NCBI GenBank assembly: GCA_964396115.1
Contig: CAYNDL010000005.1
Coordinates: 1 to 32,141 of the forward strand
Source: CAYNDL01 sp964396115
Lineage (GTDB): Bacteria > Patescibacteriota > Andersenbacteria > UBA10190 > CAIZMI01
Length of the DNA stretch: 32,141 bases
Reading direction: 5' to 3'
The position numbers were made by a program, and so were the translations under genes. Shown here piece by piece: positions 13,978-23,298 of this stretch (the stretch's first letter is position 1; every line of letters begins with the position of its first letter). Under the pieces are notes generated by a model, which was not told the origin of the DNA, searched no databases, and saw only the letters and a list, made by a program, of their open reading frames with translations.

Positions 13978-15087
13978 ATGAGGATAGGAATCGATGCGAG
14001 GGCCTTAGGATGGGCAGGATTGGGCAGATACACCAGGAACCTGTTGAGCTCCCTGCTGGAAGTTTCTTCAGATGAATTCGTAGTTTTTGCTCCCCGTTCA
14101 TTCGGGAGAGAAATTGCAGAATTCCCTCGGGTTAAATTTGTCCCAGTTACTTCTTCCTACTACTCGTTCCAAGAACAGACGATCTTCCTGATGTCGCTAA
14201 TGCAGGAAAATTTGGACCTTATGCATTTCCTGCACTTCAATGCTCCAGTGCTGTACCGTCGTCCTTTTGTAGTGACTATTCACGATTTGACGCGGTTCTT
14301 TTTTCCCGCCCAAAAAAACAGCGGACAATTCCATCAATGGGCATATGAGGAAGTATTCCGCTCCGTTGTTCTTCATGCTCAGCGGATAATCACTGTTTCT
14401 GAGCACACCCGAAGTGACTTGATTCGATATTTCCCTCAGGTGGCTAACAAAACGTCAGTCGTCTATGAAGGAGTTGACCATAAAATGCCAAATGGAAGCG
14501 GTGATCAAGAACTGCTCCACGCGCTCACTGATTACTTGTTGTTTGTTGGTGTATGGATGACACATAAAAATATTCCCCGGCTCTTACTGTCTTTTAAAAA
14601 AATAGTCGAAAACGGATACTGTGGCTCATTGGTAGTGACTGGTGAGGGAAAGCCACACCATGTTGATGTCCCGCGTCTAGTTAAAAGCATTGGATTAAAA
14701 GACCGGGTGATTCTACCGGGGAAAGTAGATGATGATACGCTCCGACACCTCTATGCAGGTGCTAAAGCTTTTATTTTTCCCAGTCTCTACGAAGGTTTTG
14801 GCTTTCCACCCTTGGAAGCAATGAGTTGCGGTACGCCGGTCGCGGCTTCACGTGTGTCCAGTATACCTGAAATTCTCGGTGATGCTGCAGCCTATTTTGA
14901 TCCATACTCGGTTGACGACATGACTAATGCAATAACACATTTAATAAATGATCAGGGAATGCAGGCAGAGCTGATAGAAAGGGGAAGGAAGCGAGTTTCT
15001 GAATATGCGTGGAACACCTGTGCAAGTGAAACTCTGGACGTATACACGCGAACTACAGTACCCGCAAGGTCCGGAGTAGTGGTCTAG
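13978..15087 (+). CDS. Glycosyltransferase, GT4 family
   Basis: 369 residues from ATG 13978. Same fold as its upstream neighbour, with RIGIDARALGWAGLGRYTRNLL, VTIHDLTRF, LLFVGVWMTHKNIPRLL and the donor motif EGFGFPPLEAMSCGTPVA. The two are clearly related but diverged, most likely an old duplication or two paralogous transferases acting in series on the same glycan. 45 bases after the first gene, with its own -10. No SD. Confidence 0.92.
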   Translation: MRIGIDARALGWAGLGRYTRNLLSSLLEVSSDEFVVFAPRSFGREIAEFPRVKFVPVTSSYYSFQEQTIFLMSLMQENLDLMHFLHFNAPVLYRRPFVVTIHDLTRFFFPAQKNSGQFHQWAYEEVFRSVVLHAQRIITVSEHTRSDLIRYFPQVANKTSVVYEGVDHKMPNGSGDQELLHALTDYLLFVGVWMTHKNIPRLLLSFKKIVENGYCGSLVVTGEGKPHHVDVPRLVKSIGLKDRVILPGKVDDDTLRHLYAGAKAFIFPSLYEGFGFPPLEAMSCGTPVAASRVSSIPEILGDAAAYFDPYSVDDMTNAITHLINDQGMQAELIERGRKRVSEYAWNTCASETLDVYTRTTVPARSGVVV

Positions 15088-15170
15088 TTCCAGTACGGAA
15101 GTGGGCACATGTTTTGTAGGCCAAAAATTGTTTGGTCAGCGCCTTTAACTTTGATACACTTATAAGTTGA

Positions 15171-17981
15171 ATGGAGCGCAAAGATAGAAACAAAAAGGAG
15201 ATGAAAGACACAGCCTCTTTCGGGCCAAAAGTCGCGGATATTTTTCTTGGTGATTCACCAGGGTTGGCTCCGACTGTTATTCATTTGCCGCGAATTGTCC
15301 ATCTCCACATAGCGCGGAAAGAAAAGGAGGTTGGGAAGATATCCATAAGCTCCACAATAGAAAAAACATCTCCCAAAAAAGAAGAGCCTACTACTGAAAA
15401 AGAGCCGGTACTTTCTCTCGATGAGATAGCGGAAGACAATTTGGTTTTCCATTTTCCCGCTGTGGCGGACATCCCGGAACCCCTGAATATTGAGGATGTA
15501 AAAGATGAACTGGATAAATTTTTGGCCGAAGAAGAACAGAGAGAAGAGGAGCTGTCTTTCCGTGCAGAAACATATAGAAGGAATAAACGTGCCGAAATTT
15601 CAAATCATTTGCATAGCGAACCAATTCCTCCATCTGCGGAGTTCCATGAAAAAACAAAACTCTCCTCCGTAAAGAGAACATCCGATAAAAAAATACAAGA
15701 TGGAAAAAGAATCCTCGGTTCTCTCCGGCAATTTTCAATACCCAAAGATGAAAAGGATGTTTTGCTACGCAGTATCATGCAGCGAGATGTTGAAGGAAAT
15801 ATTCCATGGGTAGCACCCCCTGTTTCTTGGAATACATTTCGTAAAAAAAGCCCGGTTAGAAGTGTTCACGATGAAGAAAGGTCTTCAAAATATTCTGCGT
15901 CAAAGCAGAAAAGGGCAGTACCTGTTGCTAATAAGACAGAGACGCCAGAAATTAAACAAATAAAAAAACCCAACGGGAAATTACGAATTAGGAAGGAAAG
16001 TGTTTGGGAAGCAGCTCGTGTGGGTGTGGGAGTCCTCGTGGTCGGTATGGTAGTTGGCTTGATTAGTTCGGTTAGCGCAGCGCCACAGATAGCGGGTGTC
16101 GTAGAAGATACCGCGAAGCAAGGAGCGAACCATTTGATGGCTGGACTGAAAGCGATTTCAGTCGCTGATGTTTCTGCTGGAAAGCAGGAACTCAATGCGG
16201 CAGAACAGTTGTTTACGGATGCACAGGAGAGAATAAACTCATCAACAAGTTTGGCAGTTCGTCTATTGGCTAGGCTTGACCCAAAAGAGCGATATATTGC
16301 AGGGGAGAATTTGCTCGAGGCGGGGAAAAAACTTTCAGCGCTGGGGAGTGACGCAGGTCAGCTGACAATGTTGTTTCAACAGCAGGATAAAACCGACTCC
16401 TTTACCGACGCTCTCGAAAAAAGTTTCCCGCTTATTGAGAAATTGGCAAAAGAACTCAAGGATGTGGATTCAAAGATAAAAGACATTTCGCCCGAGGCAC
16501 TTCCGAAAAATATGCAGGCTGACCTGCTGCAATTACAGGGCGGGGTACACTCACTTTCAAATTTGGTCACTGGTTATCTAAATTCACACGATGTACTGCT
16601 GGAACTTCTTGGTGCCAGGCAAGACAGGCAGTACCTCTTCTTGTTTGAAAACAACCGCGAAATTCGTCCCGGCGGAGGGTTCATCGGCAGTTTTGCTTTA
16701 GCTGACGTAAAGCGGGGTAAGGTAAAAAAAGTTCATGTCGATACGATTTATAATCCTGACGGACAATTGAAGGACTTTTTAGTTCCTCCGGCGCCGCTTC
16801 AAAAAATAACTGACCGCTGGTTTACGCGTGATGCAAACTGGTTTGCTGATTATCGCGACAGCGCGCGCAAGGTGGCGATGCTGTTTGAAAGGAGCGGAGG
16901 ACCAACGGTTGATGGTGTGATTGCCATCACGCCTACTGTCTTGGAACAGATGCTGCGTGTGACTGGGCCAGTGCCAATGCCGCAATACAAAGTAACGGTT
17001 ACTTCGGATAACGTCATCGATGAAACACAAAGACTTGTGACGTTTGAATACGACAAAGAGGAGAACAATCCGAAGGCATTCATTAGCGACCTGCTTCCCG
17101 AGGTTTTGGATCGGCTGATGAAATTACCACGCGAGCGCTGGGGTGACTTGGTGAGTGTGTTTAGTGAAAGTTTAAAGGAAAAACAGATACTTATTTGGTT
17201 AAGGGAACAAGACGCGCAAGCAAAAGTTGAAAATCTGGGTTGGTCGGGAGCAATTGAAAAAACGGAAGGTGACTACCTGTTGAGATCTGAAGCGAACATT
17301 GGAGGACACAAAACAGACGACCTGGTTGAACAATCTGTGGATTATGATGTTTCTGTGGAGGCAGACGGTTCGGCTGTCGCAACATTGGTGACTACTCGGC
17401 ATCACACTGGATCCCCGGCTGGTCGTCCCGGATGGGACCAGGATGAAGACTGGTACAGCAAGGCAAATGTCATTTATGAAAGGACGCTGGTTCCGCAAGG
17501 CAGCGTTTTGCTTGAAGCGCGGGGTTTCACCAAAGATGGCGAAGTGCCAACACCATATAAAAACAGTGCCGATTATCGTACGTTCGTTCAAGATCAGGAC
17601 TTGGCCGAACTCGATAAAAATTCTTCCCGCAGTGAAACAAGTGGCACGATTATTGGGCAGGAAAGTGGAAAAACATCCTTCGGAAACTGGATTGTAACCA
17701 GGCCGGGCGAAACAACTGTTACTGTCTACAAATATCGGCTGCCTTTTACTTATGATCTACGCTCTTTGGTTTCTTCACCTTTTAGTTATCAGTTGCTGAT
17801 CCAACAGCAGCCAGGCCACCGGCCAGTCCACACTGAAGCAACTCTCCGTCTCCCCCCTGGATTTAAGATTGTTTGGGGCGGTCCAGAAGGCGGGGTTACA
17901 TTTGAAGGAGATCGCAAGGCCACCTTTACAGGAGAGGTTGCAAGCGATAGTGTGTGGGGCATTGTTGTGGAAAGGTTATGA
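15171..17981 (+). CDS. DUF4012 membrane protein with long cytoplasmic N-terminus
   Basis: 936 residues. Residues 1-278 are polar, charged and probably disordered (many Glu/Lys runs, RNKKEMKD, PKKEEPTTEKEP). One transmembrane segment near 279-304 (GVGVLVVGMVVGLISSV). The outer part has a helical stretch, then the DUF4012 core with NNREIRPGGGFIGSFAL near residue 493, then a beta-rich tail ending LRLPPGFKIVWGG. DUF4012 is common in Patescibacteria and other Gram-positive-like phyla, often beside glycosyltransferases, function unknown. The stop overlaps the murJ start (ATGA), so the two are co-translated. A -10-like TATAAG lies four bases, or TACACT ten bases, before the ATG. Confidence 0.9.
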   Translation: MERKDRNKKEMKDTASFGPKVADIFLGDSPGLAPTVIHLPRIVHLHIARKEKEVGKISISSTIEKTSPKKEEPTTEKEPVLSLDEIAEDNLVFHFPAVADIPEPLNIEDVKDELDKFLAEEEQREEELSFRAETYRRNKRAEISNHLHSEPIPPSAEFHEKTKLSSVKRTSDKKIQDGKRILGSLRQFSIPKDEKDVLLRSIMQRDVEGNIPWVAPPVSWNTFRKKSPVRSVHDEERSSKYSASKQKRAVPVANKTETPEIKQIKKPNGKLRIRKESVWEAARVGVGVLVVGMVVGLISSVSAAPQIAGVVEDTAKQGANHLMAGLKAISVADVSAGKQELNAAEQLFTDAQERINSSTSLAVRLLARLDPKERYIAGENLLEAGKKLSALGSDAGQLTMLFQQQDKTDSFTDALEKSFPLIEKLAKELKDVDSKIKDISPEALPKNMQADLLQLQGGVHSLSNLVTGYLNSHDVLLELLGARQDRQYLFLFENNREIRPGGGFIGSFALADVKRGKVKKVHVDTIYNPDGQLKDFLVPPAPLQKITDRWFTRDANWFADYRDSARKVAMLFERSGGPTVDGVIAITPTVLEQMLRVTGPVPMPQYKVTVTSDNVIDETQRLVTFEYDKEENNPKAFISDLLPEVLDRLMKLPRERWGDLVSVFSESLKEKQILIWLREQDAQAKVENLGWSGAIEKTEGDYLLRSEANIGGHKTDDLVEQSVDYDVSVEADGSAVATLVTTRHHTGSPAGRPGWDQDEDWYSKANVIYERTLVPQGSVLLEARGFTKDGEVPTPYKNSADYRTFVQDQDLAELDKNSSRSETSGTIIGQESGKTSFGNWIVTRPGETTVTVYKYRLPFTYDLRSLVSSPFSYQLLIQQQPGHRPVHTEATLRLPPGFKIVWGGPEGGVTFEGDRKATFTGEVASDSVWGIVVERL

Positions 17982-19597
17982 GCAAAATATTTTCTGAGAA
18001 AACAAGTAATGGCAGCCTGATTTCGGCCGCCATTTTGGTTGCCTTGTCGTCCTTTTTAAGCCGCATTCTGGGACTTTTCCGCGACAGGTTATTCGCAGCT
18101 CATTTCGGCGCAGGTCCCGAGCTGGATGCTTATTTTGCAGCGTACCGTATTCCGGATCTGATTTTTAATATCTTGGTACTGGGAACCCTCTCCGCAGCAT
18201 TTTTGCCCGTATTCTCAACGTATTTGGCTAAAGGAAAAGAAGGGGAGAAAGAAGCCTTTGATGTGGCAGAAAGCTTGTTCTTCATTACCGTCATAGTGTT
18301 GATGCTGTTCGCGCTGGTCCTTTTTGTTTTTGCTCCGAAGATAGTTCCCCTTATTGCCCCGGGTTTTGATGAAAACAGGAAAGGTTTAATGATCATGTTG
18401 AGCCGGATCATGCTTTTGCAACCGATATTATTGGGAGCCAGCAGCATCTTGGGTAGTATTTTGACTAGTTTCAATAAGTTTTTTGCATACGCTGCCGCCC
18501 CTGTCCTTTATAACGCAGGCATTATTTTCGGTGTTATCTTTTTTGTTCCCAAATATGGCATCAGCGGTGTGGCGTGGGGAGTTGTACTTGGAGCCGTGAT
18601 GCATTTCTTGGCACAGGTACCAAGCTCTCTACGTCTTGGTTTTAGATTCCGTCCCATCCTTAGTTTTCATCATGCAGGGCTCAAGCATATCGGCCGGTTG
18701 ATGATTCCTCGTTTAATAGGTCTTCTAGCGGGGACAGTTAATGATTTTGTTGTTAACTTTATCGGTTCAACTCTGATTGTTGGCAGTATCGCGGTGTACA
18801 CTTTTGCGGATAATTTGCAGAATGTCCCGATTGGCCTGGTTGGTATTTCGTTTGCAGTTGCCGCATTCCCACAATTGTCGCAGGCAGCAGCAGACAACGC
18901 CTCACTAATGTTCCGCGATACGCTAGTTAAAACAATTCGTTTGGTATTGTATCTCGCCATGCCGTTATCGGTTTCCATTCTTCTTCTGCGGGCTGAGATA
19001 GTGCGGGTTATATTGGGGACAGGTCGTTTCGATTGGGACGATACGCGTCTCACCTTTACTGTACTCAGTATCTTAGTATTATCCGTTTTTGCTCAAAGCC
19101 TCGTTCCTCTTCTGGCACGAGCTTTCTTTGCTCTTCATGACACTAAAACGCCGATGTTTGCCAGCATTACCACAATAATAATCAATATTATTGGCGCATA
19201 TTTTCTAGGAACAAGGTTTGGCGTCGTGGGGCTTGCTTGGGCTTTCAGTATCGCCTCCGTCGTTAATTTCCTTATTCTGCTAACTGCGATCCATACCCAA
19301 TTAGGCGGATTGAAAGACAGGGAATTTCTCATTGGTCTACTCAAAATGAGTTTGGCAACGATTTTAGCTGGTGTGACAATCCAAGCACTGAAGTTTCCTC
19401 TAGGGACTTTCGTTAATATGCAGACTTTTTTAGGAGTATTTACAAAGATGACAGGGGCAGCGTTGGGAGGTGCTGTTGTTTATGCATTGGCCAGTAGCTT
19501 GTTGCGTCTCGAAGAATTTGACGTGCTTTTCGCGGGTGTTAAGCGGTTTAAGTGGGGGAGGCGGGTTTCGGAAACAGCCTCTTCTATTGATGAATAA
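17978..19597 (+). CDS. murJ: Lipid II flippase MurJ
   Basis: 539 residues from the ATG in the ATGA overlap with the DUF4012 gene. Moves lipid-linked peptidoglycan precursor across the membrane. The MVF family N-terminus LSRILGLFRDRLFAAHFGAGPELDAYFAAYRIPD is diagnostic, followed by about fourteen hydrophobic segments and motifs such as LLARAFFALHDTKTP. So the cell makes peptidoglycan or depends on it. Co-translation with DUF4012 suggests that protein works in the same envelope process, an inference. Very sure. Confidence 0.93.
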   Translation: MSKIFSEKTSNGSLISAAILVALSSFLSRILGLFRDRLFAAHFGAGPELDAYFAAYRIPDLIFNILVLGTLSAAFLPVFSTYLAKGKEGEKEAFDVAESLFFITVIVLMLFALVLFVFAPKIVPLIAPGFDENRKGLMIMLSRIMLLQPILLGASSILGSILTSFNKFFAYAAAPVLYNAGIIFGVIFFVPKYGISGVAWGVVLGAVMHFLAQVPSSLRLGFRFRPILSFHHAGLKHIGRLMIPRLIGLLAGTVNDFVVNFIGSTLIVGSIAVYTFADNLQNVPIGLVGISFAVAAFPQLSQAAADNASLMFRDTLVKTIRLVLYLAMPLSVSILLLRAEIVRVILGTGRFDWDDTRLTFTVLSILVLSVFAQSLVPLLARAFFALHDTKTPMFASITTIIINIIGAYFLGTRFGVVGLAWAFSIASVVNFLILLTAIHTQLGGLKDREFLIGLLKMSLATILAGVTIQALKFPLGTFVNMQTFLGVFTKMTGAALGGAVVYALASSLLRLEEFDVLFAGVKRFKWGRRVSETASSIDE

Positions 19598-19624
19598 CGA
19601 AAATTAAGCTAGAAAGGCTGGAAG

Positions 19625-21409
19625 ATGATTGAACGAATTAGGAATTTTTGCATTATTGCCCATATTGATCACGGCAAGTCCACGCTTGCTGACCGTTTGA
19701 TTGAAACAACAGGGGCGGTGGAAAAAAGACAGATGCAGGACCAATTGTTAGACGCGATGGATTTGGAAAGGGAAAGGGGAATAACAATCAAGCTGACGCC
19801 CGTGCGCATGGAGTACAAAAACTATGTCCTTAATCTAATTGATACTCCGGGGCATGTTGATTTCTCCTATGAAGTTTCCCGTAGCCTCGCTGCTGTAGAA
19901 GGTGCTGTATTGCTTGTTGATGCCACGCAAGGCATCCAAGCGCAAACAATGGCCAACCTAACTTTTGCGTTGGAAGCGGGACTGACAATTATCCCTGCTG
20001 TAAATAAAATCGATCTGCCCGCTGCCGATGTGGCGGGGACAAAGCGTGACATCGCTAAGCTTACTGGTGTTCCGGAAGAAGAAGTTTTATTGGTTTCGGG
20101 TAAAACCGGACAGGGTGTCGAGGAGCTTCTTGATGCGATCGTTGAAAAAGTACCACCTCCGAAAGGGGATCCTGCTGCACCGTTCCGTGCTTTGGTCTTC
20201 GATTCGTTTTTTGACGCTTATAAAGGAGTGGTCACTTATATTAGGGTTGTTGACGGTGAACTGAAAAAAAATGAGGATATCTTATTTGCTGGAGAAAATA
20301 CTAGAGGGGAATCTCTTGAGTTAGGCGTTCTTCATCCGCGAGAACTCCAACGAGACAGTCTTGGTGCCGGCGAGATCGGCTACATCGCCACAGGTTTACG
20401 CGATGTCGCACTGGCTCGTGTTGGTGACACGATCGTTCACTATAAGGATCGTGAAAAGAAGAAGGATCTTGTGTTGGCTGGATACAATGTTCCGCAACCG
20501 AAAGTTTTTGCCGGCATTTATCCGAGAACTGGTGATGATTTCCGTTTTCTCAGGGAAGCATTGCTTAAGTACAAATTAAACGACGCTTCTTTACAGTATG
20601 AACAAGAAACTTCAACTGCCCTTGGGCAGGGGTTCCGGTGTGGATTCTTGGGCCTACTACATTTGAGTATTGTGCAGGAGCGTCTTAAAAGGGAATACAA
20701 CATTGAAGTTACCATTACAGTTCCCAGCGTTGCCTACAAAGTAAAACTAAAAACAGGAGAAGAAAAAATTATCAGGACTCCAGCAGAATTTCCTGATCCT
20801 TCGGCAGTGGAGCAAACGCAGGAACAATGGGTGTTGGTTGAGATTATTTCCCGTAAAACAGATATTGGCGGTATTTTGCCGCTGATCTCTGTACACGAAG
20901 GGATTCACCGCAACACCGAATACCTTTCTGCTGACCGAGTGTTGATAACAGCTGAAATGCCGCTGCGCGAGGTCGTGGTTGACTTACATGACTCTCTAAA
21001 GAGTGCTTCGGCTGGCTACGCGTCGCTCTCATACGACATTCTTAACTGGCGTCCTACTGACTTAGTTAAGCTGTCTATACTTGTGGCAGAAGAAAATGTT
21101 GAACCTCTCGCCATGATAGTTCCAAGAGAACAGGCACAACGTGAGGGAAGACGAATTGTCCAAAAACTTAAGACGGCCATTCCAAGGCATTTGTTTGCTG
21201 TCCCAATTCAGGCGGCAATTGGCGGGAAAGTAATTGCTCGTGAAACCATTTCCGCGATGAGAAAAGACGTTACAGGTTATCTCTATGGTGGAGACGTGAC
21301 TAGAAAGAAGAAGCTTTTGGAGAAACAAAAACGGGGTAAGAAAAAGATGGCTAAGTTAGGTAGCGTGGATATCCCACCCGAAGCCTATCTAGCCGCGCTT
21401 GGTAAATAG
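19625..21409 (+). CDS. lepA: Elongation factor 4 (LepA), back-translocating ribosomal GTPase
   Basis: 594 residues, normal length. G1 AHIDHGKSTLADR, G2 region ERERGITIK, G3 DTPGHVDFSYEV, G4 NKIDLP, then the domain II/III/V core and the LepA-specific C-terminus PREQAQREGRRIVQKLK and GKVIARETISAMRKDVTGYLYGGD, with a Lys-rich tail. Helps ribosomes under stress. It lies 27 bases after murJ and is preceded by GGAAG close to the ATG, a modest SD. No convincing terminator follows; only a 5-bp stem CACTC/GAGTG at 21411-21423 lies in the convergent gap. Very sure. Confidence 0.97.
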   Translation: MIERIRNFCIIAHIDHGKSTLADRLIETTGAVEKRQMQDQLLDAMDLERERGITIKLTPVRMEYKNYVLNLIDTPGHVDFSYEVSRSLAAVEGAVLLVDATQGIQAQTMANLTFALEAGLTIIPAVNKIDLPAADVAGTKRDIAKLTGVPEEEVLLVSGKTGQGVEELLDAIVEKVPPPKGDPAAPFRALVFDSFFDAYKGVVTYIRVVDGELKKNEDILFAGENTRGESLELGVLHPRELQRDSLGAGEIGYIATGLRDVALARVGDTIVHYKDREKKKDLVLAGYNVPQPKVFAGIYPRTGDDFRFLREALLKYKLNDASLQYEQETSTALGQGFRCGFLGLLHLSIVQERLKREYNIEVTITVPSVAYKVKLKTGEEKIIRTPAEFPDPSAVEQTQEQWVLVEIISRKTDIGGILPLISVHEGIHRNTEYLSADRVLITAEMPLREVVVDLHDSLKSASAGYASLSYDILNWRPTDLVKLSILVAEENVEPLAMIVPREQAQREGRRIVQKLKTAIPRHLFAVPIQAAIGGKVIARETISAMRKDVTGYLYGGDVTRKKKLLEKQKRGKKKMAKLGSVDIPPEAYLAALGK

Positions 21410-21459
21410 TCACTCTGGGAGTGCCCGGAGCATTCATGGTGACACATGCATGGTTCTTG

Positions 21460-22179
21460 TCAGGTAACTCGTTGTTTGATTACATGAGCAACCAATGACC
21501 TTGCTAATACGTGTGACGAATCCACAAATGGAACATCGGGGAAATCGGCAATAAATAATGGATAGAGCAGGGATAGTTCGGTGCAGGCAAGCACGATGAC
21601 TTCTGCTCCCTCTTCCTGCATCTGTCTAATTGCTGGTGTCAGATTTTTACCTGTACGTGGTTCCCCAGCCTTAATTGCGTAAATAGTTTTCATCACCAGT
21701 TCCTGGTTTATTGTTGAAGGCACTATCCAGTCTAGATCTAAGTTTTCGCGCTGATATACTTGGGCAGCAACCGTTCCGCTTGTTGCTAACAAACCTACTT
21801 TTGTCCGTCCATATTTTGCACGTATTACGTCAGTCGTCTTTTCGATCATGTTTAATACTGGAACACCGACGCCAGCTTGAATTTCTGCGAAGCGGGCATG
21901 CGAGGTGTTGCAGGGTATCCCGATGACTGTTGCTCCCGCCGTCTCCAGTACTTGAGCAGTTTCCTTTATGGCCCTCGCAAAGTCCTTTCCTCTCAAAGGA
22001 CCGAAAAGGGAAGCGGTGCGGTCGGGAATCTGTGGGTTGGTGTATGTGATGACTGGAATATGATCTTGGTCGCGTTTTGCTTGGGTCGCCTCAATAATAA
22101 GTTTTTGCAGTAAAACCCCCGCCATTGGCCCCATGCCGCCGACTATTCCGATGCAACTTTTTTTAACGAATGTTTGCAT
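21460..22179 (-). CDS. Aspartate/glutamate racemase family protein
   Basis: 239 residues. Interconverts L- and D-amino acids without PLP, using two Cys as acid/base. Both are present: Cys in GIPCNTSH and in VLACTELSLLYP, plus the N-terminal IGIVGGMGPMAG. D-Asp or D-Glu for peptidoglycan is the probable role, though RacX-type substrates are also possible. Its first 17 bases overlap the end of the upstream peptidase gene in another frame, so the two are translated together. No SD. Family very sure, substrate not. Confidence 0.92.
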   Translation of the reverse strand: MQTFVKKSCIGIVGGMGPMAGVLLQKLIIEATQAKRDQDHIPVITYTNPQIPDRTASLFGPLRGKDFARAIKETAQVLETAGATVIGIPCNTSHARFAEIQAGVGVPVLNMIEKTTDVIRAKYGRTKVGLLATSGTVAAQVYQRENLDLDWIVPSTINQELVMKTIYAIKAGEPRTGKNLTPAIRQMQEEGAEVIVLACTELSLLYPLFIADFPDVPFVDSSHVLARSLVAHVIKQRVT

Positions 22180-23230
22180 ATTTTTCTAAATAAGAAATTA
22201 CTTGTTTTTTAGGGAGAGCCTCTAGTTTGTTCCCAGCTCTTCCTGACATGGTATCGGCGGCAAAAAGAGCGTCATAAACACTTTCTTCCACACATTCCAC
22301 CACAGCCAAAAAGAAGTTGGTTAGGTCGTTATCAGTTAAACAAGAGTAATTATTCTCACCTTCAACTCCGGCGCGATTTATAGAAAAGGCGATAGCATAG
22401 TCTCCACTGCCGTGAGCCATAACTGAGCCAGTCCTTGCCAGGCCTAAGGGTGCCCTTTTTGCGATTCTCTTTAGTTGTCGTGCAGAAAAAGGTGCATCGG
22501 TAGCAATGACGATCATGCAAGACCCATCCGGTAAATCTTTTTCGATCTTGTAGTCATTTTTTCCGAGAATTTTTCCAATCGGTGCTCCTGCAATGTTCAG
22601 TGAGCCGCCAAAATTTGTCTGCAACAGAGTCCCTAGTGTATAAGTTTTTCCATTTATTGTTACCAATCTTGATGCAGTTCCGATGCCACCTTTCCATGAG
22701 AAACAACGGGTACCGGTGCCAGCTCCGACATTACCGACGGTAGTTAAATTTGAAAGCATCGCAAAAGCGCTTTCCACGTCATTTGCATCTACAGAATTTT
22801 TATGCAGATCGTTTAAAAACCCGTCGTTTGTTTCACCAACGACCACGTTGATGCTTTCTGTGGGTTGGAGATCATTTTGATTATTAATTACATGGTCAAT
22901 AACACCACGCATTACCGGACCAACAGCGAGTGTGTTTGTTAAGGCGATCGGAGTCTCGATTGTTCCGAGTTCTTCTACTTGGGTTGTTCCCGTAATTTTT
23001 CCGTACCCGTTGCCAACATATGTTGCTGCGGGAATTTTGTTGCGAAAAAGATTCTCGATGCCCGGGTCAATTACCGTGACTCCCGTTCGGACGTCGGTAC
23101 CATTAACCTTAGTTGAATGACCAACGCGAATATTACCCACATCCGTGATTGAGTTGTTATTTCCATATTTTAATAAACTGCTTGAAAAGCCGTATTCAAA
23201 AAACCTTTTTTTAGTTGAAGAATTGTCCAT
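22163..23230 (-). CDS. DmpA-type aminopeptidase (P1 family, Ntn fold)
   Basis: 355 residues from ATG 23230. The frame runs on to 23557, but that part is antisense to the next gene and the hairpin at 23250-23288 lies inside it, so it is not coding. L-aminopeptidase D-Ala-esterase/amidase family, which activates itself by cleaving before a Ser. Visible: KGGIGTASR, QTNFGGS (Asn206), a Gly236-Ser237 site in PDGSCMIVIATDAPF matching the DmpA processing site, and AHGSGD. Expected products: about 236- and 119-residue chains. Neighbouring racemase suggests recycling of D-amino-acid peptides, an inference. Whether the catalytic Tyr of DmpA is kept is unclear near GETNDG. Confidence 0.9.
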   Translation of the reverse strand: MDNSSTKKRFFEYGFSSSLLKYGNNNSITDVGNIRVGHSTKVNGTDVRTGVTVIDPGIENLFRNKIPAATYVGNGYGKITGTTQVEELGTIETPIALTNTLAVGPVMRGVIDHVINNQNDLQPTESINVVVGETNDGFLNDLHKNSVDANDVESAFAMLSNLTTVGNVGAGTGTRCFSWKGGIGTASRLVTINGKTYTLGTLLQTNFGGSLNIAGAPIGKILGKNDYKIEKDLPDGSCMIVIATDAPFSARQLKRIAKRAPLGLARTGSVMAHGSGDYAIAFSINRAGVEGENNYSCLTDNDLTNFFLAVVECVEESVYDALFAADTMSGRAGNKLEALPKKQVISYLEKYANIR

Positions 23231-23239
23231 AAGTGGTAG

Positions 23240-23288
23240 TAAAATAAATTTCGGATGCCAGAAGCATTGCTGCTTTCTGGCATCCGAA
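23240..23288 (-). terminator. Terminator of the ATP-grasp-like gene
   Basis: Perfect 14-bp stem TTCGGATGCCAGAA (23250-23263) / TTCTGGCATCCGAA (23275-23288), 11-base loop. On the minus strand it is followed by ATTTATTTT. It separates this gene from the peptidase gene downstream. Confidence 0.92.
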
Positions 23289-23298
23289 TAATGAGGAG

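Noticed and set aside
21411..21423. CACTC/GAGTG stem after lepA as a terminator
   Set aside because: Only five base pairs and no T run.
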